DNA of 64,000 bases from JAKALD01 sp963817785 (GCA_963817785.1 CAWFPL010000008.1:930001-994000); one strand, 5' to 3'. Counted from the stretch's first letter, positions 26,689-35,749 are shown. Notes: generated by a model not told the origin, from the letters alone. Numbers and translations are program-made.

Positions 26689-27876
26689 GTACGGTGACAC
26701 GTTAATTACGCAACATAGTGATGGCCGAGCTTTCGATCCGCATCTTGGCGCGTGAAGGTCCAGTCGATGCCGCGGCCCTCGGCGTTGCGCCGGCGTTCCC
26801 AGGCGTTGAGCTCGCGCTGCGCGCGGGCTCGGTCCATCAATCGCCGCCCGAGGCATTGACGCTCCAGGATACTGATCTCGGTCTCCGCCATGTTCAGCCA
26901 ACTGGCGTGCTTGGGCGTGTGGTGAAACTGCACGCGTCGCAGCAGGGCGTGAGCGGCCGAGCGGCCCAGGACCTCCTCGAAGCACGAACGGAAGTGGGTA
27001 TTGAGGTTGTCCAGAACCAAATGGACCTTCTGGGCCGAGGCGTAGGTGCGTTCCAGCAGTTGGCGCACGAAGCCGACGAACTCGGGCTTGGTTCGGCGCT
27101 CGGTCACCTCGATCGTGCGACGCCCTGCCTTGGGTTCGACCGCCACGAACACGTTGCAGGTGCCTTGGCGCACGTATTCGTAATCGCATTTGCCCGGTCT
27201 GCCGGGCTTCATGGGCAGCGGCGCTCGGCTGTCTCGGATCAATTGCTTGCTCTTCTCGTCGATGCAGATCACGGGCTCGCGCGCGCGATAGGGCTGCGCA
27301 TAGAGCTCGAGCACGTCGTACATGCGTCGACGGTACTCCTCGGTCAACACCCCGATGCACCACATCAGCTTGCGCCAGGGCTTGAGGCGGTTTTTTTTAG
27401 CAGCCGGCGCACGCTCTCGCGACTGATCCGGCGCATCTGCGGGTGGCGGCGCGCCGCCCGGGTCAGCAACGCCACCGTCCAGCGTTTGGCCCCCTGGGGC
27501 GGTGAGGAGCATGCCAAGGCGCTCACCTCGGCCAGCGCCTCGGCTCGGTACTGCTGGGGTTTGCCCGGGCGCGCCACATCGCGCAGCGCAAAGTCCAAGC
27601 CTCCCTCCAAGTATGCCGCCCGGGTGCGCCAGATCGCGGTACGGCCCACCCCGAGCACCTCCATGATCTGGCGCTCGGGCACGTTTCGATCCAAGGCCGC
27701 AAGGATGTGGGCGCGGTTGAACTCGCGCGCCCTGTGTGCACCCTTGGATCGGAACTGCTGCACCGCTTCACGCTCCCGCTTGCTCAAGGTCAGCTCGGTT
27801 TGGCGCATCGCCCATGCTCCTCGTTCGGTGGGGATGCGCCATGATACTATGTTCCGTAATTAACGTGTCTGCGTAC
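26689..27876. mobile_element. IS630-family insertion sequence
   Basis: A 1188-base element. The ends read GTACG...GACACGTTAATTACG inward at the left and the inverted equivalent at the right. Including the flanking CTA, about 34 bases match with three mismatches. It is flanked by TA dinucleotides at 26687-26688 and 27877-27878, the TA target duplication typical of IS630, within a CTAG context. Confidence 0.9.
26706..27808 (-). CDS. IS630-family transposase made by ribosomal frameshifting
   Basis: Two overlapping frames encode one transposase. The first (27808 to 27365) has the N-terminal helix-turn-helix region (VPERQIMEVLGVGRTAIWRT). The second (27512 to 26706) has the DDE catalytic domain, with Asp in VICIDEKSKQ, Asp in HLVLDNLNTHF and Glu in WLNMAETEIS. 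The frames join at a run of eight A on the coding strand (27391-27398), where a -1 shift changes LLKKTAS into LLKKNRLKPW and continues without loss. The slippery run suggests programmed frameshifting rather than decay. Confidence 0.85.
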
Positions 27877-27907
27877 TAGCTGCGCGAAACGCGGCAGCAC
27901 CGCTTCT

Positions 27908-27927
27908 GACCGTGATTTCGAGCTGCA
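27908..27927. repeat. Noncoding repeat flanking IS630, right copy
   Basis: An exact 20-base copy of 26564-26583. The region 27928-28244 around it holds no convincing gene. Confidence 0.6.
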
Positions 27928-28245
27928 TCGGGCTGCAGTGTAGCTGCCGATCTGTGCTGCCAGCTTGCGGCAATAAGAGTCAATTATGAACGGATCGGCG
28001 CAAGACGATTCGGATGGTATAGATCCATCACGCCATGTAAGTCGCAGCAAACGCGTCGTACTCAGCCTCAGACTTACAAGTGCGCTGTTCCGTTGCCGAT
28101 AGGGTCAATGTACAGATGGCCAGCGGCACCGAGTTCGAGTGTCTTACGGATCCAATGCCGAAAAAACTTACATAAAAGTGAATGGCCACCGAATTCGGTA
28201 ACGGGATTTTTCGCATGCAACTGATTATGCTAATTTCTTCTTGGT

Positions 28246-28261
28246 TGGCATGAGCTTTGCT
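28246..28261 (+). promoter_or_regulatory. Sigma-54 promoter of the PEP-CTERM gene
   Basis: TTGGCATGAGCTTTGC has the invariant GG (28247-28248) and GC (28259-28260) separated by exactly ten bases, close to the TGGCAC-N5-TTGC consensus. It lies about 65 bases upstream of the PEP-CTERM start. Sigma-54 control of PEP-CTERM genes, through the PrsK/PrsR system, is established in other proteobacteria. Confidence 0.75.
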
Positions 28262-28326
28262 TGCAATATTCGAACAGGCTCGCAAGCTCGACGCAGTCCT
28301 CGATCGAAACCATGTGGAGGATCAAG

Positions 28327-29037
28327 ATGATCAAGCTAAGGCAGTTTCTGGGCCGGGCCACCATCGTGGGCGCCGCCATTGCTGGGCTTGTCGCGGTCTC
28401 TGCGGCGCAGGCCAGCGTCGTGGTGCTCAACTTCGCCGGCCTGAATGGCGATGCCCAAGAGCACCCGTTGACCTATTACGACGGCGGTTCCGGTAGCCTC
28501 GGTTCCGGACCCGGACCGAACTACGGCATCGTCTTCGGCACCGATGCGTTGGCCTGCAGCGGACAGCCTGGGGGTAATTGCAACAGCAGTGCGATTCCGG
28601 GTGGCCCCGGCGCGAATCTCCTGTTCTTCCTGACCGGGCCCGGTGACATGATGAATGTCCCCGCCGGATTCGATACCGGCTTTTCTTTCTTCTACAGCGC
28701 CATCAACAACCCTGGCAACGTCGATGTCTGGTCGGGACTGGATGCCACCGGGTCGCTCCTGGCGACAATCAATCTTCCCGTGACGCCCAGCACGCCCGGC
28801 TCCAACGGCTGCTACCCCTCGGGATCCTTCTGCCCATATATGGCAGCCGGTGCCAGCTTTGCGGGAACGGCCTTGTCGGTCAACTTCAGCGGCACGGCCA
28901 ACCAGATCGCATTTGCCGACATCACATTGGGTTCGGCGAATGCCGGTGGCACCACGGTTCCTGAGCCGGCAACGCTCGCTCTCCTTGGCATCGGTCTAGC
29001 CGGACTCGGATTCTCGCGCCGCCGCAAGCTGAGCTGA
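28327..29037 (+). CDS. PEP-CTERM sorting-domain secreted protein
   Basis: A 236-residue exported protein. A signal peptide (RQFLGRATIVGAAIAGLVAV, cleavage near AQAS) is followed by a Gly/Ser/Asn-rich body with four cysteines. The C-terminal sorting signal is VPEPATLALLGIGLAGLGFS plus the RRRK basic tail. Such proteins are processed by exosortase EpsH and tied to exopolysaccharide or floc formation. The ATG at 28327 has GGAGG six bases upstream, so I use it rather than earlier in-frame starts. Exosortase is not in the window. It lies alone in a mobile-element zone with its own promoter and terminator. Confidence 0.9.
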   Translation: MIKLRQFLGRATIVGAAIAGLVAVSAAQASVVVLNFAGLNGDAQEHPLTYYDGGSGSLGSGPGPNYGIVFGTDALACSGQPGGNCNSSAIPGGPGANLLFFLTGPGDMMNVPAGFDTGFSFFYSAINNPGNVDVWSGLDATGSLLATINLPVTPSTPGSNGCYPSGSFCPYMAAGASFAGTALSVNFSGTANQIAFADITLGSANAGGTTVPEPATLALLGIGLAGLGFSRRRKLS

Positions 29038-29058
29038 GTAGTCAGCGTCACTCACAGG

Positions 29059-29085
29059 AAGCCCGCTATGTGCGGGCTTTCTTGT
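29059..29085 (+). terminator. Rho-independent terminator after the PEP-CTERM gene
   Basis: AAGCCCGC (29059-29066), loop TATGT, GCGGGCTT (29072-29079), then TTCTTGTTT. This is a strong GC stem followed by a T-rich tract, 21 bases after the stop codon. Confidence 0.85.
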
Positions 29086-29400
29086 TTCCGCGCTGCTGTG
29101 CGCTTCCAGGAAGGTTTGAGTGTGGAGCGTCTTATTGCTTCCGCTCATCGCACCCCGCGCCGCGCTCCCACCGGCCGCAGGGGTCGACCACGACGAGCCG
29201 GTGCTGCTCGCACTAGAGGTGCCCCCTCCCTTTGTCCCCTTGGTGCCGGAATACTACGCCCGCTCAAATCTGCTGCGGGGAGGAAATCCACAGAGGGAGA
29301 GACGGCCGTTTTATCCGTATGTCCCGTTGGCGCCGACGAGCCGGTTATAGGTTGCGGCTAGATTGAGGGCAGAAGAGCACGGGCCTGCACCGAGGATCGA

Positions 29401-29468
29401 GTAGGGCGGGAGGTTACCCTCCCGGCCCTCTCACACCACCGGACGTGCGGTTCCGCATCCGGCGGTTC
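29401..29468 (-). ncRNA. Group II intron 3' end (domains V and VI)
   Basis: On the minus strand a CCGGATGCGG-AACC-GCACGTCCGG hairpin has the form of domain V. GTGTGAGAGGGC and a second hairpin with GGGAGGGTAACCTCCC follow, as domain VI. It lies just after a maturase-like C-terminus on the same strand, the normal order in bacterial group II introns. The 5' part of the intron is missing. Confidence 0.65.
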
Positions 29469-29973
29469 ATGAAGCACACTGGAGGCGCTGCTGAGTAGCG
29501 AGCAACGAGACCAGCCCCATGTGAGTGAAGGAGGACGTGGGAAGCGCCTGGTTCAGGTGCGAGGCCCCGGCGTTCCACCAGGGGCCGCGCCCGTTCACCG
29601 AGGACTTCCACGCCCGCTCGGGGTCGAGCCCCAGAGCAATCAGGCGGCGCCGGCGCGTGGCCGGGCGCTTCCACTGCCGCCACAGTAGGCAGCGCAGCCG
29701 CCGCCGCAGCCACTGGTCGAGCTCTTCCAGGACGCGGACCCCCGGCGCGTGCCGGAAGTATCCGATCCAGCCCCGCAGCAGCGGGTTCAGATCCTCGATC
29801 GTGTGCCGCAGCGACCGACCGCGCCCTATGCGCAGCAGTTCCCGCACCCGCTCCTTGAACCGGGTCACGCTCTGCGCAGCGATGCGCAGCCTCGTGTCCC
29901 GCTGTGCCGTAACGCTGTAGCCGAGGAACTTGCGCTTCCACGGTCGTTCCACCGCGCTCTTGGCCGTGTTCAT
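29467..29973 (-). pseudogene. Group II intron reverse transcriptase/maturase, C-terminal fragment
   Basis: A 168-residue open frame. It starts with KSAVERPWKRKFLGYSVTA and contains IEDLNPLLRGWIGYFRHA, the hallmark maturase (domain X) region, then a basic LRRRLRCLLWRQWKRP stretch. The reverse transcriptase domain expected upstream is absent: homology ends near 29990. It is a truncated intron, probably inactive. The first Met is incidental. Confidence 0.8.
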
Positions 29974-30090
29974 GCGCAGCTTGTTAACGGGGGTCGAGAA
30001 CCGCGTGTTGCTGGGGTTTGACGCGCAGCGCCCCTAAAATCCTTCGCCGCGTAGGTTCGATGAATTTCTGATCGTGCGCTCACCCGCGCA

Positions 30091-30158
30091 GGGATATCCA
30101 CGGCGGCGCGCGGGCGGCGATCAAGACGCACGCGAACGCGTGCCGCGGTGGATATCCC
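30091..30158. repeat. Long inverted repeat upstream of the IS21-type element
   Basis: GGGATATCCAC at 30091-30101 is perfectly inverted at 30148-30158. The area 29990-30479 has no gene that I can support. It also holds a 10-base perfect inverted repeat, AAGGCCCGGG (30346-30355 with 30373-30382), followed on the minus strand by a short T tract. It may be the left end or leader of the IS21-type element. Confidence 0.45.
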
Positions 30159-30479
30159 GTCGGCGCGCTGCCCGTTGCCCAATTTGCCCGGTGAGATGGG
30201 TTCGACGCCTGAGCGGGCGGCGCAATGCTCTGAGGTGTTGTACCTTGGGTCTCGAGGCTGTGATGAGCGGCTCGCTCGATCGGCTGGGCCGATCGGCCAA
30301 GGCCGCGGGCTCGCGCTATTCTTGAGCGCAGACGCCGCAAAAACGAAGGCCCGGGCGAGTTCCTGGAAGAACCCCGGGCCTTCTACACGGGCGGCGCACG
30401 CGAAGCGCGCGCGCGTCGTCTGCATTGCCTTTATGCCCGCAATGCACGGCGTTGTCCAGTCCTTGCCTGGAACGCGTGC

Positions 30480-30914
30480 ATGGCGGCGGTGCCCGAGGCG
30501 TCTCATCGGCTCTACAACTGCCGGCGTTGCGGCGAGCAGGTGCAGGTGTGCCGGGGCTGCGACCACGGCAACATCTACTGCGCCGGGGGGTGCGCGGCGC
30601 TTCGCCGGCGCGAGTCGTTACGCCGCGCCGGGCAGCGCTACCAGTTGAGCTTCCGCGGGGCGTGCCGCCACGCGGCGCGCCAGCGGACCTGGCGCATGCG
30701 CCAAGCCCATAAAGTGACGCATCAGGGTTCCCCTCGTGCCGCCTTGGCTGCCACAGTGGTGGCTACTTCGCTTGACAGCACAAGGCTGGTACATGATGGC
30801 CAAAGTCCGCCGGTTGGATCGCGCACCTTGCCGGGCGCGGGGCCGCGCTGCAGTTTCTGCGCTCGGGCGCTCTCGGCCTTCGCACGGTTGGGAGCGTTAC
30901 GCGGCGGACCATAA
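30480..30914 (+). CDS. IS21-associated Cys-rich small protein
   Basis: A 144-residue protein with a zinc-ribbon-like cysteine set, YNCRRCGEQVQVCRGCDHG followed by NIYCAGGCAALRRRESLRRA. An arginine-rich segment then ends in a KVTHQGS motif. It precedes the IstA gene by 15 bases in the same direction. Similar proteins occur beside IS21-type transposases, but their role is unknown; nucleic-acid binding is likely from composition. The C-terminal third after HQGS is low complexity and may be dispensable. Confidence 0.6.
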   Translation: MAAVPEASHRLYNCRRCGEQVQVCRGCDHGNIYCAGGCAALRRRESLRRAGQRYQLSFRGACRHAARQRTWRMRQAHKVTHQGSPRAALAATVVATSLDSTRLVHDGQSPPVGSRTLPGAGPRCSFCARALSAFARLGALRGGP

Positions 30915-30929
30915 AGAGGGCTGCGCGCC

Positions 30930-32471
30930 ATGATCCCGCGCGCGCTCGAAGCCGAGATCCTGCGCCTGCATCACACCGAGCACTGGCCCGTGGGCACAAT
31001 CGCTCGGCAGCTTCGCGTGCACCACGGCACCGTGCGCCGCGTGCTCGCTCAAGCCGGCGTGCTGACGGCCCCGCGCACAGCGCGCGCCTCGATCGTCGAG
31101 CCCTATGTCGGCTTCATCACCGAGACGCTCGCCAAGTATCCGACACTACGTGCCTCGCGCCTGTACGCGATGGTGCGCAGCCGCGGCTATCCGGGCGCTG
31201 CGGATCACTTCCGCGCCATCATCGCGCGGCTGCGCCCACGGCCGGCGGCCGAAGCCTATCTGCGGCTACGCACATTGCCGGGGGACCAAGGCCAGACTGA
31301 CTGGGCTCACTTCGGCAAGCTCGCCGTGGGCCGCGCCGTGCGTCCTCTGATGGCCTTCGTGATGGTGCTCTCGTACTCGCGGATGCTGTTCCTGCGCTTT
31401 TATCTGGGCGCCTCGATGAGCGAGTTCCTGCGCGGCCATGTGGAGGCGTTCGCGTATTTCAACTCCGTGCCGCGTGTCTTGCTCTACGATAATCTTAAGA
31501 GCGCCGTGCTCGAGCGCGTCGATCAGGCGATTCGCTTCCATCCGAAGTTGCTCGAGCTGGCCGCCCATTACCGGTTCCAGCCGCGGCCCGTGGCGGTGGC
31601 GCGCGGAAATGAAAAAGGGCGCGTGGAGCGCTCGATTCGTTTTGCCCGCGAGGCGTTCTTCGCCGGGCGCACGTTCCGCGATCTCGAGGATCTGAACGCG
31701 CAAGCGCTTGCGTGGTGCGCGGGGGCGGCCGCCGAGCGGCCCTGCCCCGAGGATCGTACGCGCAGCGTGCGCGAGGTGTTCGAGGAGGAGCGCTCCTGTC
31801 TTCTCGCCTTGCCTGATAACCCGTTCCCGTGCGAAGCGAGAATCGAGGCGAGCGTGCATAAGACGCCTTACGTGCGCTTTGACTGGAACGAGTACTCGAT
31901 TCCTCACACGCACGTCAACCGCACCCTGGTCGTGCTCGCCACGCTCCAGAGCGTGCGCATCCTCGAGGGCGCTCAAGTCCTCGCCACTCACCCCAGAAGC
32001 TTCGATCGGGGCGCGAGAATCGAGGATCCGGCCCACCTCGAAGCCCTCGTCGCTCACAAGCGCGCCGCCCGAGCGCATCGCGCGCAGGACCGCCTGCAGC
32101 ACGCCGCACCCAGTGCGAAGCCCCTGTTCCTGCGCGCCGCTGAGCGCGGCGCCCACTTGGGCGTGCTCACCCGGGGGCTGCTGCAGTTGCTCGACAGCCA
32201 CGGCGCGCAAGCGCTCGAGGCGGCGATCGCCGCGGCGCTCGCCGAAGACGCTGCGCACCTCGGGGCCGTGCGCCACTTCATCGACGCCCACGCCCATGCG
32301 CGCGGCGAGCGCCCGCCCATTGCGGTCGCGCTGCCCAAGGACCCGCGGCTCGAGCACTTGAGCGTGCGCTCGCAGCCCTTAAGCGATTACGAACGACTCG
32401 CCGAAGGAGTCCCCGATGAACGCCCCGAGCGATCGAATCCCGAGCACACCGACGACGAACCTCAGTCTTGA
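30930..32471 (+). CDS. IS21-family transposase (IstA-like)
   Basis: A 513-residue transposase. It has an N-terminal helix-turn-helix (WPVGTIARQLRVHHGTVRRV) and an RNase H-like DDE core: Asp in GDQGQTDWAHFGK, Asp in VLLYDNLKSAV and Glu in ARGNEKGRVERSI. A C-terminal Mu-C-like beta region (KTPYVRFDWNEYSIPHT) follows. The frame is intact. It overlaps the IstB gene by 56 bases. Confidence 0.92.
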   Translation: MIPRALEAEILRLHHTEHWPVGTIARQLRVHHGTVRRVLAQAGVLTAPRTARASIVEPYVGFITETLAKYPTLRASRLYAMVRSRGYPGAADHFRAIIARLRPRPAAEAYLRLRTLPGDQGQTDWAHFGKLAVGRAVRPLMAFVMVLSYSRMLFLRFYLGASMSEFLRGHVEAFAYFNSVPRVLLYDNLKSAVLERVDQAIRFHPKLLELAAHYRFQPRPVAVARGNEKGRVERSIRFAREAFFAGRTFRDLEDLNAQALAWCAGAAAERPCPEDRTRSVREVFEEERSCLLALPDNPFPCEARIEASVHKTPYVRFDWNEYSIPHTHVNRTLVVLATLQSVRILEGAQVLATHPRSFDRGARIEDPAHLEALVAHKRAARAHRAQDRLQHAAPSAKPLFLRAAERGAHLGVLTRGLLQLLDSHGAQALEAAIAAALAEDAAHLGAVRHFIDAHAHARGERPPIAVALPKDPRLEHLSVRSQPLSDYERLAEGVPDERPERSNPEHTDDEPQS

Positions 32472-33216
32472 GGCGGCCCGCGGCCGGCTGCGCCGGCTCG
32501 GCCTCTACGGGCTGCTCGAGCAGTTGCCCGAACTCCTCGCCGAGCCCTGGCTCGCGCGGGTGATCGACATCGAGGAGGCCGAGCGCACCCGGCGCTCGCT
32601 CAAGCGTCGGCTCGACAACGCCCGCCTGGGCGCCTTCAAGCCGCTTGCCGAGTTCGACTGGGCCTGGCCCACCAAGTGCGATCGCGCCGCGATCGAAGAG
32701 CTCTTCTCGCTCGGCTTCCTCGCCGAAGCCGCCAACGTGATCCTGATCGGCCCCAACGGCCTGGGCAAGACGATGCTCATGAAAAACCTCGCCCACCAAG
32801 CGCTGCTCCAGGGCTACAGCGCGCGCTTCACCCTCGCCTCGGACATGCTCCATGACCTGGCCGCCCAGGACTCGAGCACCGCGCTCGCGCGGCGCCTGCG
32901 CCGCTATAGCAGCCCGACACTGTTGTGCATTGATGAGCTCGGGTATCTGTCCTACGACAGCCGCTACGCCGACCTGCTCTTCGAGGTGATCACCCGCCGC
33001 TACCAGGCCCAGCGGCCCGTCGCCTTGACTACGAACAAGGTCTTTGGCGAATGGAATCAGGTCTTCCCCAACGCGGCTTGCGTCGTCACCCTGATCGATC
33101 GACTCCTCCACCGCTCCGAGATCATCGCCCTGGAGGGCGAATCCTACCGCCTCAAGGAAGCCCAGGAACGCGCCGCACACAAAGCGAAATCCCGCGGCCG
33201 CGCCCCACGCAAGTGA
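32416..33216 (+). CDS. IS21-family helper ATPase (IstB-like)
   Basis: A 266-residue AAA+ ATPase related to DnaC. Walker A is IGPNGLGKTMLMKNL (about residue 115) and Walker B is LLCIDELGYLSYD. Sensor-region VALTTNKVFGEWNQVF and a C-terminal LIDRLLHRSEIIALEG follow. It assists IstA in target capture. The frame is intact, so the element may still be active. Confidence 0.92.
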   Translation: MNAPSDRIPSTPTTNLSLEAARGRLRRLGLYGLLEQLPELLAEPWLARVIDIEEAERTRRSLKRRLDNARLGAFKPLAEFDWAWPTKCDRAAIEELFSLGFLAEAANVILIGPNGLGKTMLMKNLAHQALLQGYSARFTLASDMLHDLAAQDSSTALARRLRRYSSPTLLCIDELGYLSYDSRYADLLFEVITRRYQAQRPVALTTNKVFGEWNQVFPNAACVVTLIDRLLHRSEIIALEGESYRLKEAQERAAHKAKSRGRAPRK

Positions 33217-33228
33217 GCGCTGAAGCCG

Positions 33229-33438
33229 ATGTTGCGACCCAACGATTTGCCGCTCGTGTGTCTGCCCACCGGGCTCTCCGATGAGGCCGCTGCAAGCCTG
33301 CTCGAGTTCCTCTACGAGCTCACCGAGGCGCTCGAACGTCACTACGCCGCCCAGCTTCGCCGCTACTATCAACCACCCGCCGACATCGCACAGCACGATC
33401 TTGATGTCGATCCCCCGAGCACCGATCCGCCGTTCTGA
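33229..33438 (+). CDS. IS21-associated small protein downstream of IstB
   Basis: A 69-residue acidic protein (LSDEAAASLLEFLYELTEALERHY) 12 bases after istB. Similar short frames follow istB in related elements. No motif allows a function to be named. Confidence 0.5.
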   Translation: MLRPNDLPLVCLPTGLSDEAAASLLEFLYELTEALERHYAAQLRRYYQPPADIAQHDLDVDPPSTDPPF

Positions 33439-33732
33439 TCGTTGCCTTCCCCTCTCGCCCGAGTGCGCCTACCGACCCATCGCGCGCCCATCCTCAAAAT
33501 GACGCGCTTTTACATCCCCGGCAACACGCCTGCTCTGCCGCACGCATCGCGCGCCAGCAAGCGGTCGGCAGCTCCGGCGCGATCGCAACCGAGAGCCCGC
33601 GGCCATGACTGCCTCGCCAGCCCTCAGAAGCCCTCAGGAGCCTTCAGGCGCGACGCGGCAGCTCGAAGCTACCCTGACACCACCTTGGTTCGCAGCGTCC
33701 AGCCGCAAGGCCATGCGCATGCAGGTCACGGC

Positions 33733-33912
33733 ATGATGGCAACGCCGGATGAGCTCACCGAGCTCGCCGAGCTGATCTCGCTTGTCTACGGCGACCACGG
33801 CGAGGCAGCAGTCACCGAGGAATTCACCAGCGCGCTCAAACATCCGCGAGATTCGCTCGAAGCCCTGCGCTGGGTCGCAGGCGTCGAGCTTCGACTGCGC
33901 ACGCTCCAATGA
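33733..33912 (+). CDS. Small hypothetical protein
   Basis: A 59-residue frame starting at ATG 33733 (MMATPDELTELAELISLVYG, then a helical ending). It is plausible by composition but has no recognised family. The frame stays open upstream to 33442, but that part looks non-coding. The rest of 33439-34226 shows no further gene. Confidence 0.35.
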   Translation: MMATPDELTELAELISLVYGDHGEAAVTEEFTSALKHPRDSLEALRWVAGVELRLRTLQ

Positions 33913-34226
33913 TCGCAGCCGAGCAGCCATGACGCCACGCACTCGCTCGAGGCTCACGCACGCGCGCCGCTACTGCGCGGCGACCTACCTGAGCGCCATT
34001 CGGCCGCACCGCGTTGCTTGTAGGCTATCGCCGCGCGACGGAGCGCCTGCTCAAGCGCCGCTCGCGCTGGCACGCTTTAGAAAATGCCGGCGCTCGCGAT
34101 GGCCGAGGCCAAATCAAGCCGGGTGGGGGTGGCGTACCCCCGCGACTGCCGATCGCCGCGCGAAGTTGACGTTCCTCTCCGCTTTCGCGCCGCCTTTTTG
34201 AATCTTCTGTGTAACCGTTAACGACC

Positions 34227-34847
34227 ATGCCTATCCGCCCGCTCAGACCTGACGAATCGCACCTAGCCGAGATGCTGCCGGAGGGTGAGGATCTCGGGCC
34301 GGCGATGCGCGAATGCAGTAAGCGGCAGCGCGTTTTCGTGGTGCTCTTGCTCGATCAGGGCTCGAAGCAGGATCGCACGCGGGCGGCGGAGATGGCGGGC
34401 TACCAGGGGAGCACGAGGAACTCGCTCAAGGTGACGGCGCACTGGCTTGCGCACAATCCGAAGGTGCAGGCTGCGGTGTTGGAAGAGGCGCGCAAGCGCA
34501 TGACTCTCGGCACGGGGGCGGCGGCGGCGCTGCTCCTGGAGACGATCGCCGACGAGAAGGCCCACCGCAAGGACCGGCTGCGCGCGGCTGCGGATCTGCT
34601 GGACCGCTCGGGCATTCCCGCGATGAGCGAGCACAAGGTCAGCGTGGAGCGCACGCTCTCGCGCGATGAAAAGCTGCTGCGGGTAGTGGAGCTATCGAGG
34701 CTGCTCGGGCGCAACCCGTCGGAATTCCTCGGGAGCCTGGTCGAGCTGCTGCCGGATGACCTCAAGACGCTCGAGCGGGCCGAGGTGGACGTTACGCCCG
34801 AGGGCGGCCACCATGGAGATCAAGATGACTATGCAAATCGAAGGTGA
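34227..34847 (+). CDS. Phage terminase small-subunit-like protein
   Basis: A 206-residue protein. The N-terminal half has the terminase small subunit pattern: KRQRVFVVLLL, then TRAAEMAGYQG and VTAHWLAHNPKVQAAVLEEA. Its second half is helical with DKLLRVVELSRLLGRNPSEF. It would bind DNA at a packaging site. No large terminase, portal or capsid gene follows, so this is a prophage or satellite remnant. It opens a run of four small co-directional genes. Confidence 0.6.
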   Translation: MPIRPLRPDESHLAEMLPEGEDLGPAMRECSKRQRVFVVLLLDQGSKQDRTRAAEMAGYQGSTRNSLKVTAHWLAHNPKVQAAVLEEARKRMTLGTGAAAALLLETIADEKAHRKDRLRAAADLLDRSGIPAMSEHKVSVERTLSRDEKLLRVVELSRLLGRNPSEFLGSLVELLPDDLKTLERAEVDVTPEGGHHGDQDDYANRR

Positions 34848-35358
34848 GTTGGAATCCGGCGCGGGCGCACCTGAGGCGGCGGACGCCGTGCTGGAGGCGC
34901 TGGTTGGCGTGCACGCGGAACTCGCGCGCGCCGAGGAAATCCGGCAGGCGCTCGAGGCGCTGGCCGAAACCCTCGGCGAGCTCATGGTCGCGAGCGCGCA
35001 CCGCGACGTGGCCCCTGGCGCACCGCATGGCGTGCCGGCCGCTGCACCCGATGACGAACCTGATGGCGAACCTTGGCGCGTCCCGGCTGCTCTACGCACT
35101 GGCGCAGAGGAGGGTATCGAGGATGCCGTACCGGCCGATGCGGCGAGTGGTGCGCCCGCAGCGCTGCCCGCCGGCTATCGGCTCGAGATGGGCGCCAACC
35201 AGGCCGTCACAGTCATGGTGACGGGCCGCGACGCCGGGGAAAACATCGCCTCGGCCGACGTGCTGGCGGGCAGCAAGGCCCTGCGATTGCGCGTGCTCGG
35301 GCGCGATCCCGAGGGCCGCATCAGCTCCGCCGAAGTCAGACTGCTCACGACGCACTGA
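34813..35358 (+). CDS. Hypothetical phage-like protein
   Basis: A 181-residue frame beginning at ATG 34813 inside the previous gene (MEIKMTMQIEGELESGAG). The middle is Ala/Asp/Pro-rich. The C-terminal part (GYRLEMGANQAVTVMVTGRD, ENIASADVLAGSKALRLRVL) looks like a folded beta domain. No family was recognised. Confidence 0.5.
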   Translation: MEIKMTMQIEGELESGAGAPEAADAVLEALVGVHAELARAEEIRQALEALAETLGELMVASAHRDVAPGAPHGVPAAAPDDEPDGEPWRVPAALRTGAEEGIEDAVPADAASGAPAALPAGYRLEMGANQAVTVMVTGRDAGENIASADVLAGSKALRLRVLGRDPEGRISSAEVRLLTTH

Positions 35359-35366
35359 GCACCCCA

Positions 35367-35735
35367 ATGGGCAACGACCCGAGACGCGACCCCGCGCCGA
35401 GCGCCACTCTGGCGGAGATGACGGAGAGGCTGGACGACGCGCTCGCCGAGGAGGATGAGGGTGTTCGGGAGTTCGGCGAGATGCTTGAGGGCCTTGAGCA
35501 GATACTCGGGGCGCTGCTGACGCTGAGAGGCAGCGGGTCGGTCCTCGCCTCCCCGCGTGCCGAGGGGCTGGAGGCGGCGGTCTGCGACGTCACCGCGATG
35601 CGCGACGAACTCGAACGCAGGCAGGGGAACGCCCGGCGCCGCAGGGAGCGGCTCGAGCAAAGCGTGCGCCGCGACGAAAACGGCCAGGTCGTCAGCGTGC
35701 ACGTCAAGCCGCGTGGCGAGTTCGAACTGCACTAG
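35367..35735 (+). CDS. Hypothetical helical phage-like protein
   Basis: A 122-residue protein starting at ATG 35367, eight bases after the previous stop. It is strongly helical and acidic (EMTERLDDALAEEDEGVREF) with a basic C-terminal stretch NARRRRERLEQSVRRDE. It may be a coiled-coil structural or scaffold-like protein. No family was recognised. Confidence 0.5.
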   Translation: MGNDPRRDPAPSATLAEMTERLDDALAEEDEGVREFGEMLEGLEQILGALLTLRGSGSVLASPRAEGLEAAVCDVTAMRDELERRQGNARRRRERLEQSVRRDENGQVVSVHVKPRGEFELH

Positions 35736-35749
35736 CTGAAGGAGGCGAT

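Larger units (their letters stand above)
30480..33438. mobile_element. IS21-family element (coding extent)
   Basis: IstA-like and IstB-like genes overlap as in IS21. They are flanked by two small genes that I recognise as frequent companions of a proteobacterial IS21 subgroup. The terminal repeats were not located, so the coordinates cover the genes only. Confidence 0.75.

Noticed and set aside
29970..30566. 198-residue leftward open frame before the IS21-type element
   Set aside because: Composition is unlike a real protein and it runs through strong inverted repeats; treated as noncoding.
31266..33396. Long antisense frames opposite istA and istB
   Set aside because: Shadow frames of intact transposition genes; composition reflects GC codon bias only.
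33442..33732. N-terminal extension of the small frame at 33733
   Set aside because: Ser/Arg/Ala-rich translation without plausible domain; the internal ATG start is preferred.
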